From positions 1 to 10,820 of the forward strand of contig DATILL010000026.1 of assembly GCA_035476575.1 (NCBI GenBank): a stretch of DNA of 10,820 nt, in the 5' to 3' direction. The translations under genes and the position numbers were made by a program. Positions 1-5,900 of the stretch are shown one piece after another (positions within the stretch are counted from its first letter, which is position 1; each line of letters opens with the position of its first letter). The notes beneath the pieces were generated by a model. That model had not been told where the DNA came from and did not search any database. It worked only from the letters and a program-made list of their open reading frames with translations. The stretch comes from DATILL01 sp035476575. Lineage in GTDB: Bacteria; Actinomycetota; Actinomycetes; Mycobacteriales; JACQDL01.

Positions 1-38
1 CCACCCCCGACACCCAGACCACCACCGCGACACCCTGA
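1..38 (+). CDS. Possible 3' end of an upstream gene (partial)
   Basis: One forward frame (codons from position 3) is open from the window edge to a TGA at 36-38 and reads TPDTQTTTATP. It has G or C at nearly every third position, as expected for coding DNA here. A hairpin terminator begins six bases after the stop, which fits the end of a transcription unit. The tail is Thr/Pro-rich and carries no domain, so the function cannot be told. Twelve codons are weak evidence on their own; the sequence left of the window would settle it. Confidence 0.35.
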   Translation, partial: TPDTQTTTATP

Positions 39-43
39 ACACC

Positions 44-77
44 AACGCCCCGCCGGCCACGCCCGCGGGGCGTTCTC
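44..77 (+). terminator. Hairpin terminator
   Basis: AACGCCCCGC (44-53) and GCGGGGCGTT (65-74) form a perfect 10-bp stem around an 11-base loop. The following bases are CTC, so there is no real U-run, as is common for actinobacterial terminators. The hairpin sits directly after the putative stop codon at 36-38. Confidence 0.6.
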
Positions 78-691
78 ATCCAGCAAGTACGTCGTCACGA
101 TGAACGACGCCACCGTCCTCATCCAGAGCGTCGGTCAACAGCCGTCCAGCGCCACAAGAGCCTGACCGGGCGCACCGCCGGCTGGACAGCCACCACCAGG
201 TCCGGGCTGCCCGTCACCGGCGCCGGCCCGACCTGGCCAACCCGCGGCCTGGCCGCGGCCGCCATCGTCGACTCGCACAACCATGCCCAGCCCAACAGAC
301 GGCCCCGCCACCGTTCCTCCATGTGAGAGATCGGAGCCAAGGAGCCAACCTGCCGGGTCCGCCCTGCTGTCGACGGACGAATATGCGAATGGGACAGATG
401 GCGCGCGTCGGCTACTCCGCCAGAGCGAGAGGGGTCGCGCCGGGCCCCAGCCGGCTTGGCGCACCCCTAAGTGCCCCGCCGACAAACCCCTGATCGACCT
501 GCCCGTGGAGTGCGCCGTTCGTCCGCTGGGCTCGTCCGCGGACGTACCTCCCCGCGCGTCTGCACGTAGAGATGCCGACGGACGTCCGCGTGGACGACGA
601 ACCCGCCTCCAGCTGCGTCGCCTTGCGAGGCGTACTCCGGACACACCTTGTACTACCGATCCACCTTTGCCGCCAGGGACGAAGCTGTGTG
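78..691. other. Gene-poor stretch with no convincing coding region
   Basis: About 600 bases between the first terminator and the stop of the helix-turn-helix gene. Long open frames cross it on both strands, but their products are Arg/Pro/Gly-rich with no recognisable domain, as chance frames are in high-GC DNA. What it does hold is repeat copy A (172-304), a 10-bp palindrome GTCCGCGGAC at 534-543, and an inverted pair CGCGGACGT/ACGTCCGCG at 537-545 and 582-590. A short frame with good third-position G+C runs from an ATG at 100 to a TGA at 163-165 (21 codons), but it has no Shine-Dalgarno sequence. I assign no gene here. Confidence 0.5.
172..304 (+). repeat. Diverged direct repeat, copy A
   Basis: This matches copy B at 2338-2471 in order and spacing. 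The shared blocks are GCACCGCCGGCTGG (172-185), GCCCGACCTGGCC (226-238), an 18-base block around GGCCGCGGCCGCC (246-263, one mismatch), CACAACC (276-282) and CAGCCCA (288-294). One forward frame reads AGWTATTRSGLP and then GLAAAA..DSHNHAQP, against AGWQDSAPSDLP and GLAAAAADAHNRTSP in copy B. Both look like frameshifted remains of one ancestral coding sequence that I cannot identify. The two copies lie on either side of the 461-aa helix-turn-helix gene. Confidence 0.55.
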
Positions 692-2077
692 TCAGTTCTG
701 ACCTGAGAGTGCAGAGCCTAGAACTCGGTCGAGGAACTTGTTGCGGGTGTTGGTGTCGAGCTTTCCGTCGAGGCTCAGGGCGGTGCGTATCGAGTCCGCG
801 CTTACCGTGCGGGGGACGCCGAGGCGTCGTTCGGCCTCGCCGACGATCTCGGCGATGGTGTGGCTGGCGTGGTTGGGGCTGTGGCGGATGAGCCAGTCGA
901 GCATCCCTGCTACGGGAGGTGTGATCCCGTAGAGGCCGACGTCGCTGTCGTCGTTGAGGTCGCGCGTGAGCTTCTGGCCGATGACGAGCTCGTCCAGCAC
1001 GGCGTGCTCGATGGTGGAGGCTAGGTCTTCGATCGGAATGATCTTCGTGAGGTTGGCCGCGACGCCCCAGCCGAGGGTCTCGGCGAGGTCTCGCGCTGCT
1101 GCTTCGGTCCGCCAGCGCAGGGCCCAGCGCTTGCGTCGCTCGGGGTTGTGCCACAGGTGGGAGAAGAACGACTGGGCGAACCAGGTCCAGACTTCGGCCA
1201 CGCCCACGGGTACTGACGACGCGCCGGCCCGGCGGGCCGACACGGCTTCTTTCACGCTTTCTGGGGAGCTGTGGCGTTGCTCGGCCCATTCCTCGGCAAC
1301 GGGTCGGGCCCAGACGCTGCGGCCGTTGACGGTTGCTTGGGGCTGGGGCAGGTCTCCTTCTCCTCGTGAGAGGTAGGCCCGCAAGGTCGAGGCTGCGACG
1401 CCGGCGATCTCCGCCATCTCGGTTGCTCCGACGAGCTGGTCGCCGGTGAGCTCGGGGGCGGTGAGCTTCACCACGCAGCTCGGCAACGGCCTGCGGTCCT
1501 CGCGGTGGGAGGCCCAGAGCGCCAGGTCGTCAAGCCAGCGGCCCTGGAGAGGGGCCTCGGTGTCCAGCTCCTCGACTGTGAGCACGGTGCCGCGCTTCGG
1601 GTTCGCGGCTGCCTGGAGCAGGTCCGCGGCCGTGACCGTGACGGCCGCGGGGACCGGTCGCCGCAGGTACTCCCCACCCGCCGGGTCCCACACCTGTGTG
1701 GGCCGGTACCAGGTGGTGCCGTCCCACCAGTAGCCTCCGGTCCGGAACAGCAGCGCTGGGCCCCACAACGCCATGTGCACCGGTGAGGCGTCGTTGTCGC
1801 GGTAGAGCATCACCGACCGGCCATGCTCCGGGTGCCAGCGCACGGACCAGGCCAGGTCGTGCCGGATCGGGTCTGTTGTGAACGCTACCCACCCCCCGTC
1901 GGGGCACCGGTCCTCTCGGCCCCACATGTCGGTGCCAGGCCGGCGGCCTACCGCCTCCAGTGCGTGGGGGTCGTCCACGGGGATGTGGGAGTCGTCGACG
2001 AACGGCAGGTTCGGGATCGGATGATCCGTCCGCAGGCCATTGGCAACCGGCTGAGTACCACCTAGTCGCAGCGACAT
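692..2077 (-). CDS. Helix-turn-helix protein of unknown function, 461 aa
   Basis: Function unknown; the sequence points to a DNA-binding protein. A MerR/excisionase-like helix-turn-helix lies at about residues 214-268: LVGATEMAEIAGVAASTLRAY gives the two helices, and NGRSVWARPVAEEWAEQR looks like a wing and closing helix. The N-terminal third (about 40-140) is rich in Trp, Gly and Asp (GGWVAF, GGYWWDGTTWY) and may fold as a small beta-domain. The C-terminal part (about 290-455) is predicted helical and starts with a Trp-rich WTWFAQSFFSHLW stretch. There is no signal peptide or clear membrane segment. The ATG at 2077 is supported by AAGAAAGG ending five bases upstream on the minus strand. I have the impression that similar proteins occur in Streptomyces and relatives, but I cannot name a family. 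The gene stands alone with a near-palindrome in its promoter region, so autoregulation is a reasonable inference. Lower-GC codons are more frequent than in the clp genes, which fits accessory DNA. Confidence 0.85.
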   Translation of the reverse strand: MSLRLGGTQPVANGLRTDHPIPNLPFVDDSHIPVDDPHALEAVGRRPGTDMWGREDRCPDGGWVAFTTDPIRHDLAWSVRWHPEHGRSVMLYRDNDASPVHMALWGPALLFRTGGYWWDGTTWYRPTQVWDPAGGEYLRRPVPAAVTVTAADLLQAAANPKRGTVLTVEELDTEAPLQGRWLDDLALWASHREDRRPLPSCVVKLTAPELTGDQLVGATEMAEIAGVAASTLRAYLSRGEGDLPQPQATVNGRSVWARPVAEEWAEQRHSSPESVKEAVSARRAGASSVPVGVAEVWTWFAQSFFSHLWHNPERRKRWALRWRTEAAARDLAETLGWGVAANLTKIIPIEDLASTIEHAVLDELVIGQKLTRDLNDDSDVGLYGITPPVAGMLDWLIRHSPNHASHTIAEIVGEAERRLGVPRTVSADSIRTALSLDGKLDTNTRNKFLDRVLGSALSGQN

Positions 2078-2098
2078 CGCTACCTTTCTTAGAGTCAG

Positions 2099-2118
2099 CG
2101 CTGTAGATATGTACAGCG
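2099..2118 (-). promoter_or_regulatory. 20-bp near-palindrome, likely operator of the helix-turn-helix gene
   Basis: CGCTGTAGATATGTACAGCG pairs with itself at every position but one symmetric pair. It lies 21 bases upstream of the ATG at 2077. On the minus strand a further GTGTAC lies just before it, so TGTAC occurs twice a few bases apart. The size and placement suit a dimeric repressor near the promoter. That the downstream gene product binds it is inference. Confidence 0.5.
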
Positions 2119-2123
2119 TACAC

Positions 2124-2650
2124 GACGAGGTTAGGTGTCGGTGCCGCTGACGGCTGCGAGCTGCTCGCTGCTTCCGCTACTCCAGTGCACGACCCTGGTG
2201 CAGCCGGCCGACACCGCCTGGACGCTCAGCACGTCAGACCTTGTCGGCGGACCTCAGGCCGGGCTGGACACTGGATCAAGTTCGCCGGCAAGAACCGAGG
2301 CCGGTATCGGGTCCGCCTCGGACCAGCACCGCACGCGGCACCGCCGGCTGGCAGGACAGCGCACCCTCCGACCTGCCCTCGCTGGCACCCGCCCGACCTG
2401 GCCCACCTGAGGGCCTCGCCGCGGCCGCCGCCGACGCACACAACCGCACCAGCCCAGCAGGAGACCGGCCGATTACCCATCGTCACTGCGAAAAAGGCAA
2501 GATCACAACTCTGTATCACAGATCGCAGGACTGCCTTTCAGCCGGGCTGGCGCCATAGGTTACCTAAAGTGACGGCATCCGGGGACCTGGGAACTAGCGG
2601 CTTGCCGGGTGCCGGTGGGAGCCGCGGCGGTGCCTGGCGAGCGGCATTAG
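2124..2650. other. Intergenic region with decayed coding traces
   Basis: About 530 bases with no intact gene. It contains repeat copy B (2338-2471), an 11-bp odd palindrome TAGGTTACCTA at 2556-2566 whose TAGGTT could be a -10 element, and the left arm of the hairpin at 2631-2661. Several overlapping forward frames are open across most of it, but none keeps a good codon pattern throughout. Around copy B the best pattern jumps between frames, which suggests frameshift decay. Confidence 0.5.
2338..2471 (+). repeat. Diverged direct repeat, copy B
   Basis: Partner of copy A at 172-304. Shared blocks are at 2338-2351, 2391-2403, 2412-2429, 2439-2445 and 2450-2456, in the same order and with nearly the same spacing. 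The best forward frame reads GTAGWQDSAPSDLPSLAP, then appears to shift through PDLAHL and back to GLAAAAADAHNRTSP. The pattern fits two small indels in a former reading frame. Confidence 0.55.
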
Positions 2651-2661
2651 CTCGCCGGGCA
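2631..2661 (+). terminator. Stable hairpin, possible terminator or leader structure
   Basis: TGCCTGGCGAGC (2631-2642) pairs with GCTCGCCGGGCA (2650-2661) around a 7-base loop: 12 pairs with one G-U. TCCCCC follows. It could end a rightward transcript from the decayed region, or it could be a leader structure for the remnant that starts here. There is no U-run, so the role is uncertain. Confidence 0.4.
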
Positions 2662-3073
2662 TCCCCCGCCGACCCAGCGTCACTCGTGGCGGAATGACGA
2701 AACAGGCGTCTGGCCAGGCTCGGACCGCGCCACCCGGCGCCCGACGTACGGCTGGACCTACAGCGCGGTCGACGGGGAGCTGTGGTCAGGCGAGCAGCTG
2801 CTCGATCAGACCGACACACCGCGGGCGTCCGGGGCCTGGGCCGGCCATGTCATCACCGTCGAGCCCGGCCACCGGGTCACCGAGCTCGGCGGGCCGTCTG
2901 TCGGCCACGGCCCCGTCGGGATGCACCTGCAGGGCTCCTGGCCGGGGCGCGCATTGGGGGCTGAAACAGAAGATCCCCTACGCCGACAGGGGATCTTCTT
3001 CCCGGGTCGTCCGGCCGACGGAGGTGACACCGCGCGGTGCAGCTTCCGCCGCAATCCAGCTAGAGGGCGATGA
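2651..3073 (+). pseudogene. Unrecognised coding remnant lacking a start codon
   Basis: The forward frame that includes 2747-2749 is open from a TAG at 2648-2650 to a TGA at 3071-3073. From about 2700 to 2945 it looks like real protein (GVWPGSDRATRRPTYGWTYS, then VDGELWSGEQLL, AWAGHVITVEPGHRV and GPVGMHLQGSWP). About nine in ten codons in that stretch end in G or C. There is no ATG, GTG or TTG in this frame before that stretch. An ATG at 2694, in the frame one step away, gives MTKQASGQ and could be the old start if one base has been lost. The terminator at 2968-2999 lies inside the nominal frame, so the original protein probably ended near 2960. I do not recognise the family. It may be a broken accessory gene. 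Confidence 0.4.
2968..3003. terminator. Strong bidirectional terminator
   Basis: AGAAGATCCCCT (2968-2979) and AGGGGATCTTCT (2988-2999) form a perfect 12-bp stem around an 8-base loop, ACGCCGAC. TTCCC follows on the plus strand and GTTTC on the minus strand. It lies between the forward remnant ending near 2960 and the leftward PIN gene ending at 3060, so it can serve both. A separate perfect 12-bp palindrome, CACCGCGCGGTG, lies at 3028-3039, between this terminator and the PIN stop codon. Confidence 0.75.
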
Positions 3074-3497
3074 CAGGGATGGCTTTGCCGGCGTACCAGT
3101 CGGGCCAGTAGGTCGCGACGGGCCAGCGTGAGGAGGGGTCGCCGTCGTCATCGTGGCCGGTGGCGCACCAGACCACGTGCGTGATCTCCAGGTTCTCCCC
3201 GTGCAGTTCCGGGCTAGCGGCGCCCACGTCGACCGCGGACTCGCGGGCCAGTGGCACCACGAGGACCAGGTCGGGGTCGCCTTGGAGGAGGTAGTCCAGC
3301 TCGGGCAGCTCGCCGCCGCATTCGTGGGAGGCGATCAGCAGCGACAGCGCCGGCACGAGCAGTGGGACCTGCTGGGTCAGCCATTCGGCGATTCGGGACT
3401 GTGCCTCGTGCATCAGGTAGGCGCCGGGGGTCTTCATCCGCTCATAGGCCACCAGGACGGAGGAGTCGAGCACGATCGGGTTGGCCGGGTTGTTCAC
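3060..3497 (-). CDS. PIN-domain toxin-like protein, divergent
   Basis: A 145-aa protein of VapC-like size, probably a toxin ribonuclease paired with the antitoxin encoded just upstream. The N-terminus PIVLDSSVLVAYE carries the first acidic residue of the PIN active site (Asp11). VPALSLLIASHE (48-59) is the usual helix for the second acidic residue, but the expected Glu position is hydrophobic and only Glu59 is close. ENLEITHVVWCATG (101-114) occupies the place of the usual DA(H/I)-A-A helix and has Glu104 instead of Asp. The end WPDWYAGKAIPVIAL resembles the closing strand of PIN proteins. The GTG start overlaps the antitoxin stop as GTGA, so the two are translationally coupled. Known for the family: metal-dependent RNA cleavage, neutralised by the cognate antitoxin. 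Whether this divergent site is active is open. Confidence 0.75.
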   Translation of the reverse strand: MNNPANPIVLDSSVLVAYERMKTPGAYLMHEAQSRIAEWLTQQVPLLVPALSLLIASHECGGELPELDYLLQGDPDLVLVVPLARESAVDVGAASPELHGENLEITHVVWCATGHDDDGDPSSRWPVATYWPDWYAGKAIPVIAL

Positions 3498-3787
3498 GCG
3501 GCCCCCGGTTGGGTGCGGGTGCCGGCGGGGTGCTGAACGTTGCCGCGGGCTCGCGCGGCGGCGGCCTGGTGGTCGGCGCTGGCCGGGTCGATCCCGAAGC
3601 GGGCCAGCAGGTCCGCGGCGAGCTCCTCGCGGCTGCGGCCCGGTTCGCCGGGTACCTGCTTGGCTAGCTCGGCGCGGATCAGGTCGGTGACCACCGCATT
3701 GACGCTGCGGCCCTGCAGGACCGCGTACAGCTTGAGCGCCCGGTGCTCATGCTCGCTCATCCTCACTGTCAGCATCTTCTCCGTCAT
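3494..3787 (-). CDS. Ribbon-helix-helix antitoxin
   Basis: A 97-aa protein. MLTVRMSEHEHRALKLYAVL and GRSVNAVVTDLIRAELAKQ (residues about 5-44) match a ribbon-helix-helix DNA-binding domain: a short strand followed by two helices. The remainder (about 50-97) is polar and Pro/Gly/Ala-rich, as expected of a flexible toxin-binding tail (SREELAADLLARFGIDPASA). It precedes the PIN gene with a 4-base overlap, the standard VapBC-type order. The ATG at 3787 has no clear Shine-Dalgarno sequence, whereas the ATG at 3775 follows ACGGAGAAG, so a 93-aa product starting MLTVRMS is also possible. Family knowledge predicts that it represses its own operon, alone or with the toxin. Confidence 0.8.
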   Translation of the reverse strand: MTEKMLTVRMSEHEHRALKLYAVLQGRSVNAVVTDLIRAELAKQVPGEPGRSREELAADLLARFGIDPASADHQAAAARARGNVQHPAGTRTQPGAA

Positions 3788-3801
3788 GCTGTCATGCTGT
3801 C
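3785..3801 (-). promoter_or_regulatory. Tandem 8-bp repeat at the antitoxin start, candidate operator
   Basis: The minus strand reads TGACAGCATGACAGCATGACGG: two exact copies of GACAGCAT in tandem, plus a partial third (TGACGG), at the first possible ATG of the antitoxin. Ribbon-helix-helix repressors commonly bind short tandem or inverted repeats at their own promoters. The overlap with the first ATG makes the downstream start at 3775 more attractive. Binding is inferred. Confidence 0.4.
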
Positions 3802-3982
3802 ACGCCACCGCACGGACAAGCTAGCTGGCCTCGGTGATTCGGCTGGCAGGTCTCCGAATGTCGCGAAGACGCGGGTGGCGTTCAGCACATGCACGCCAGC
3901 GGGCGAGGGTTAGCGGCAAGCCCGAGGATGGGCGCTTGCCGGCCGGTGCTGCTGGCTGACCGTCCGGCCTGCCCCGTGACCA

Positions 3983-4096
3983 GGTGTCCCGGAAACGATC
4001 GTTTGTGAGACACCACGCCGCGGGTAGCGTTTCCGCAGGCCGAACCTGTAACACTCCCGTGTCCGCGCCAATGTCACGCTGTCGGGGGTTGGCGAT
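3983..4096 (+). promoter_or_regulatory. Putative resolution (res) site of a serine recombinase
   Basis: A 32-bp dyad at 3983-4014 has the form GGTGTC-N4-AAACGATCGTTT-N4-GACACC, with all arms sharing one centre (3998/3999). This suits the crossover subsite of a res site, where a recombinase dimer binds. Further possible half-sites follow: CGTTTCCG at about 4028-4035 resembles the inner arm, CAGG-N5-CCTG lies at 4036-4048, and ACAC-N4-GTGT at 4051-4062. The span from the dyad to the first ATG of the recombinase remnant is 114 bp, close to the size of known Tn3-family res sites with three subsites. It is directly upstream of the recombinase reading frame, as in those elements. Between the antitoxin and this site (3802-3982) I see no gene. 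Confidence 0.5.
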
Positions 4097-4279
4097 ATGG
4101 TCCGAGGCATGCGGATCGGCTACGGACGGGTCTCCACCCGCGACCAGCACCCCGATGCCCAGCATGACGCCCTCACCGCGGCCGGCTGCGACGAGGTGTT
4201 CATCGACAAGGCCTCCGGCAAGCTCGCCCGCCGCCCCGAGCTCGACCGGGCGCTGCTGTCGGCCAACCGGGCCTGGTCC
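4097..4279 (+). pseudogene. Truncated serine recombinase (resolvase), N-terminal remnant
   Basis: MRIGYGRVSTRDQHPDAQHD, ALTAAGCDEVFIDKASGK and RRPELDRALLSAN match the start of the resolvase/invertase catalytic domain, including the active-site serine in GRVST and the RRPELDRAL stretch. Similarity stops at about 4275. The KLDRLGRS segment, the rest of the catalytic domain, the long E-helix and the DNA-binding helix-turn-helix are missing. The frame stays open to 4657, but beyond the break it runs across the tig leader and into the tig coding sequence out of frame, so that part is not recombinase. Likely starts are ATG 4097 (behind GGGGG, 8 bases away) or ATG 4109, which begins the conserved MRIGYGRVS. 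The full-length family is about 180-200 aa; about 55-60 residues remain. It is probably inactive, left by deletion or imprecise excision of a mobile element next to tig. Confidence 0.8.
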
Positions 4280-4313
4280 GTTGACCGGGTCGGCGTACGT
4301 CGTCCCGCTCGCC

Positions 4314-4319
4314 TACACT
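4314..4319 (+). promoter_or_regulatory. tig: Candidate -10 element of the tig promoter
   Basis: TACACT fits a TANNNT -10 hexamer and lies 63 bases before the tig GTG. No good -35 is present at 16-19 bases. It lies just downstream of the break in the recombinase remnant, in what should be the native tig leader. Confidence 0.3.
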
Positions 4320-4382
4320 CACGCCGTCCGCGCCACATCCGTACGGCGCCGCCACCTCCCGACCGCCCCGAGGAGCCAGCAC

Positions 4383-5795
4383 GTGAAGAGCACCGTCGAG
4401 ACCCTCAGCCCCACGCGGGTACGGCTTGCCGTGGAGGTGCCCTTCGACGAGCTCAAGCCCAGCCTGGACAAGGCCTACAAGAGCATCGCCAAGCAGGTCA
4501 AGATCCCTGGCTTCCGGCCCGGTCGGGTGCCCGCGGCAGTCATCGACCAGCGGATCGGCCGGGCCGCGGTGCTGGACGAGGCCGTGAACGATGCCGTTCC
4601 GCGGGCCTACACCGAGGCCATCCGCAGCAACGACGTACGCGCCCTCGGCAACCCTGACATCGAGCTGACCCAGGTCGACCCGAGCACCGGCATCGCGTTC
4701 ACCGCCGAGGTCGATGTCCGCCCGGAGATGCGGCTGCCGGAGCTGGCCAGCCTGGCGGTCACCGTCGACACCATCGAGGTCACCGAGGAGGAGCTCGACG
4801 AGCGGGTCGGCGTCCTGCGGGAGAAGTTCGCCATGCTCAAGTCGGTCGAGCGGCCGGTGGCCGACGGCGACTACGTCTCGGTCGACCTGCGCGCCGAGGT
4901 GGAGGGCGAGGAGGTCGAGAGCCGCACCGGCCTGTCCTACGAGGTCGGTAGCGGCACCGTCATCCCGGGGCTGGACGAGGCGCTGGTCGGCCTCGAGGTG
5001 GGCGAGGAGAAGACGTTCGACGCCGACCTGACCGGCGGCGAGCACCAGGGCAAGACCGCGGTGGTCCTCGCCGTGGTGCGCTCGATCAAGGAGAAGGAGC
5101 TGCCCGACCTGGACGACGACTTCGCCCAGACCGCCAGCGAGTTCGACACCCTTGCCGAGCTCCGGGACGACGTCCGCCGCAAGCTGGAGCAGCGCAAGCA
5201 GGCCGACCAGGGCATCCAGGCCCGTGACCACGTCCTCAGCGCACTGCTGGAGGCCACCGAGGTGCCGCTGCCCGAGTCGGTGGTCAGCGCCGAGCAGAAG
5301 TGGCGGCGCACCACGCTGGAGCAGCAGCTCGCCCAGGCCGGGCTCTCCCTGGACCAGTACCTCTCCGCCCAGGAGCAGGACACCGAGCAGTTCGACGCCG
5401 AGCTGCGGACGACGGCCGAGCAGGCGGTCAAGACCCAGCTCGTGCTGGACGCCCTGGCCGAGTCCGAGCATCTCGGCGTGGCGGAGGCCGAGCTGGTCGA
5501 GCACGTCATGGCGAACGCCCAGCGGTACGGCCTGACCCCCGAGGACTACGTGCAGCGGATGTCCGAGGCCGGCAACCTGCCGGCGATGGTGGCCGAGGTC
5601 CGGCGCGACAAGGCCCTGCTGGCCGCGCTGGAGGCCGCCACCGTCACCGACACCGCGGGCAACCCGGTCGACCTCGCTGAGCAGCTACGCCGTGGCGACG
5701 CCGCGCCACCGGCCGTCGCGAGCGAGGTAGCTGAGGCCAGCGAGGCTGAGGAGGCCAGCGAGGTGGCCGACGCCGCGCGGCCGGCGGGGGCATAG
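4383..5795 (+). CDS. tig: Trigger factor, ribosome-associated chaperone and prolyl isomerase
   Basis: A 470-aa trigger factor, which sits at the ribosomal exit tunnel and shields nascent chains. The N-terminal ribosome-binding domain spans about 1-115, with the signature loop GFRPGRVP at 43-50 that contacts ribosomal protein uL23. An FKBP-like peptidyl-prolyl isomerase domain follows at about 157-240 (DGDYVSVDL, GSGTVIPGLDEALVGLEVGE). The helical C-terminal chaperone domain runs from about 242 to 435. The last 35 residues form an Ala/Glu-rich low-complexity tail (EVAEASEAEEASEVADA) built on a repeated GAGGCCAGCGAGG DNA unit, variable in the family. The start is GTG 4383, with AGGAG at 4371-4375 seven bases upstream and the canonical MKSTVETLSPTRV N-terminus. 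The frame is open further upstream, but that part has no trigger factor similarity. It lies upstream of clpP1 in the same direction, separated by 192 bp. Confidence 0.97.
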   Translation: MKSTVETLSPTRVRLAVEVPFDELKPSLDKAYKSIAKQVKIPGFRPGRVPAAVIDQRIGRAAVLDEAVNDAVPRAYTEAIRSNDVRALGNPDIELTQVDPSTGIAFTAEVDVRPEMRLPELASLAVTVDTIEVTEEELDERVGVLREKFAMLKSVERPVADGDYVSVDLRAEVEGEEVESRTGLSYEVGSGTVIPGLDEALVGLEVGEEKTFDADLTGGEHQGKTAVVLAVVRSIKEKELPDLDDDFAQTASEFDTLAELRDDVRRKLEQRKQADQGIQARDHVLSALLEATEVPLPESVVSAEQKWRRTTLEQQLAQAGLSLDQYLSAQEQDTEQFDAELRTTAEQAVKTQLVLDALAESEHLGVAEAELVEHVMANAQRYGLTPEDYVQRMSEAGNLPAMVAEVRRDKALLAALEAATVTDTAGNPVDLAEQLRRGDAAPPAVASEVAEASEAEEASEVADAARPAGA

Positions 5796-5801
5796 CTCCG
5801 G

Positions 5802-5819
5802 GCGCCCGCCGAGGGGCGC
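5802..5819 (+). terminator. Weak hairpin after tig
   Basis: GCGCCC (5802-5807) pairs with GGGCGC (5814-5819) around a 6-base loop, six bases after the tig stop. There is no U-run. It may lower read-through from tig into clpP1 rather than stop it. Confidence 0.35.
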
Positions 5820-5900
5820 AGGTCCAGCGTCGAGACTGTCCGGAACGGCGTCATCGTGGACTCATGCTGACAGCGAACACAGGCTGGGTCGGGGACGCTG

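Noticed and set aside
398..493. Short frame starting MARVGYSA, resembling the start of a serine recombinase
   Set aside because: The resemblance lasts only about seven residues, with no Arg-Val-Ser-Thr active-site context, and the frame stops after 31 codons.
640..693. GACACAC/GTGTGTC inverted pair near the end of the helix-turn-helix gene as its terminator
   Set aside because: The loop is 40 bases and the stem only 7 pairs overlapping the stop codon, too weak for a terminator call.
135..1289. Long minus-strand open frame of 384 codons overlapping the helix-turn-helix gene and the left gap
   Set aside because: Its product is Arg/Pro/Gly-rich without domains, and it overlaps a frame with far better coding features. 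Such open frames are common by chance in high-GC DNA.
3821..4165. 114-codon minus-strand frame across the res-like region
   Set aside because: No domain and no consistent codon pattern; it overlaps the recombinase start and its upstream dyad, which explain the region better.
4281..4319. TTGACC (4281-4286) with TACACT (4314-4319) as a tig promoter pair
   Set aside because: The spacer is 27 bases, well outside the usual 16-19.
4200..5504. 434-codon minus-strand open frame antisense to tig
   Set aside because: It mirrors the G/C-ending codons of trigger factor, giving a Leu/Gly/Val-rich product with no recognisable features.
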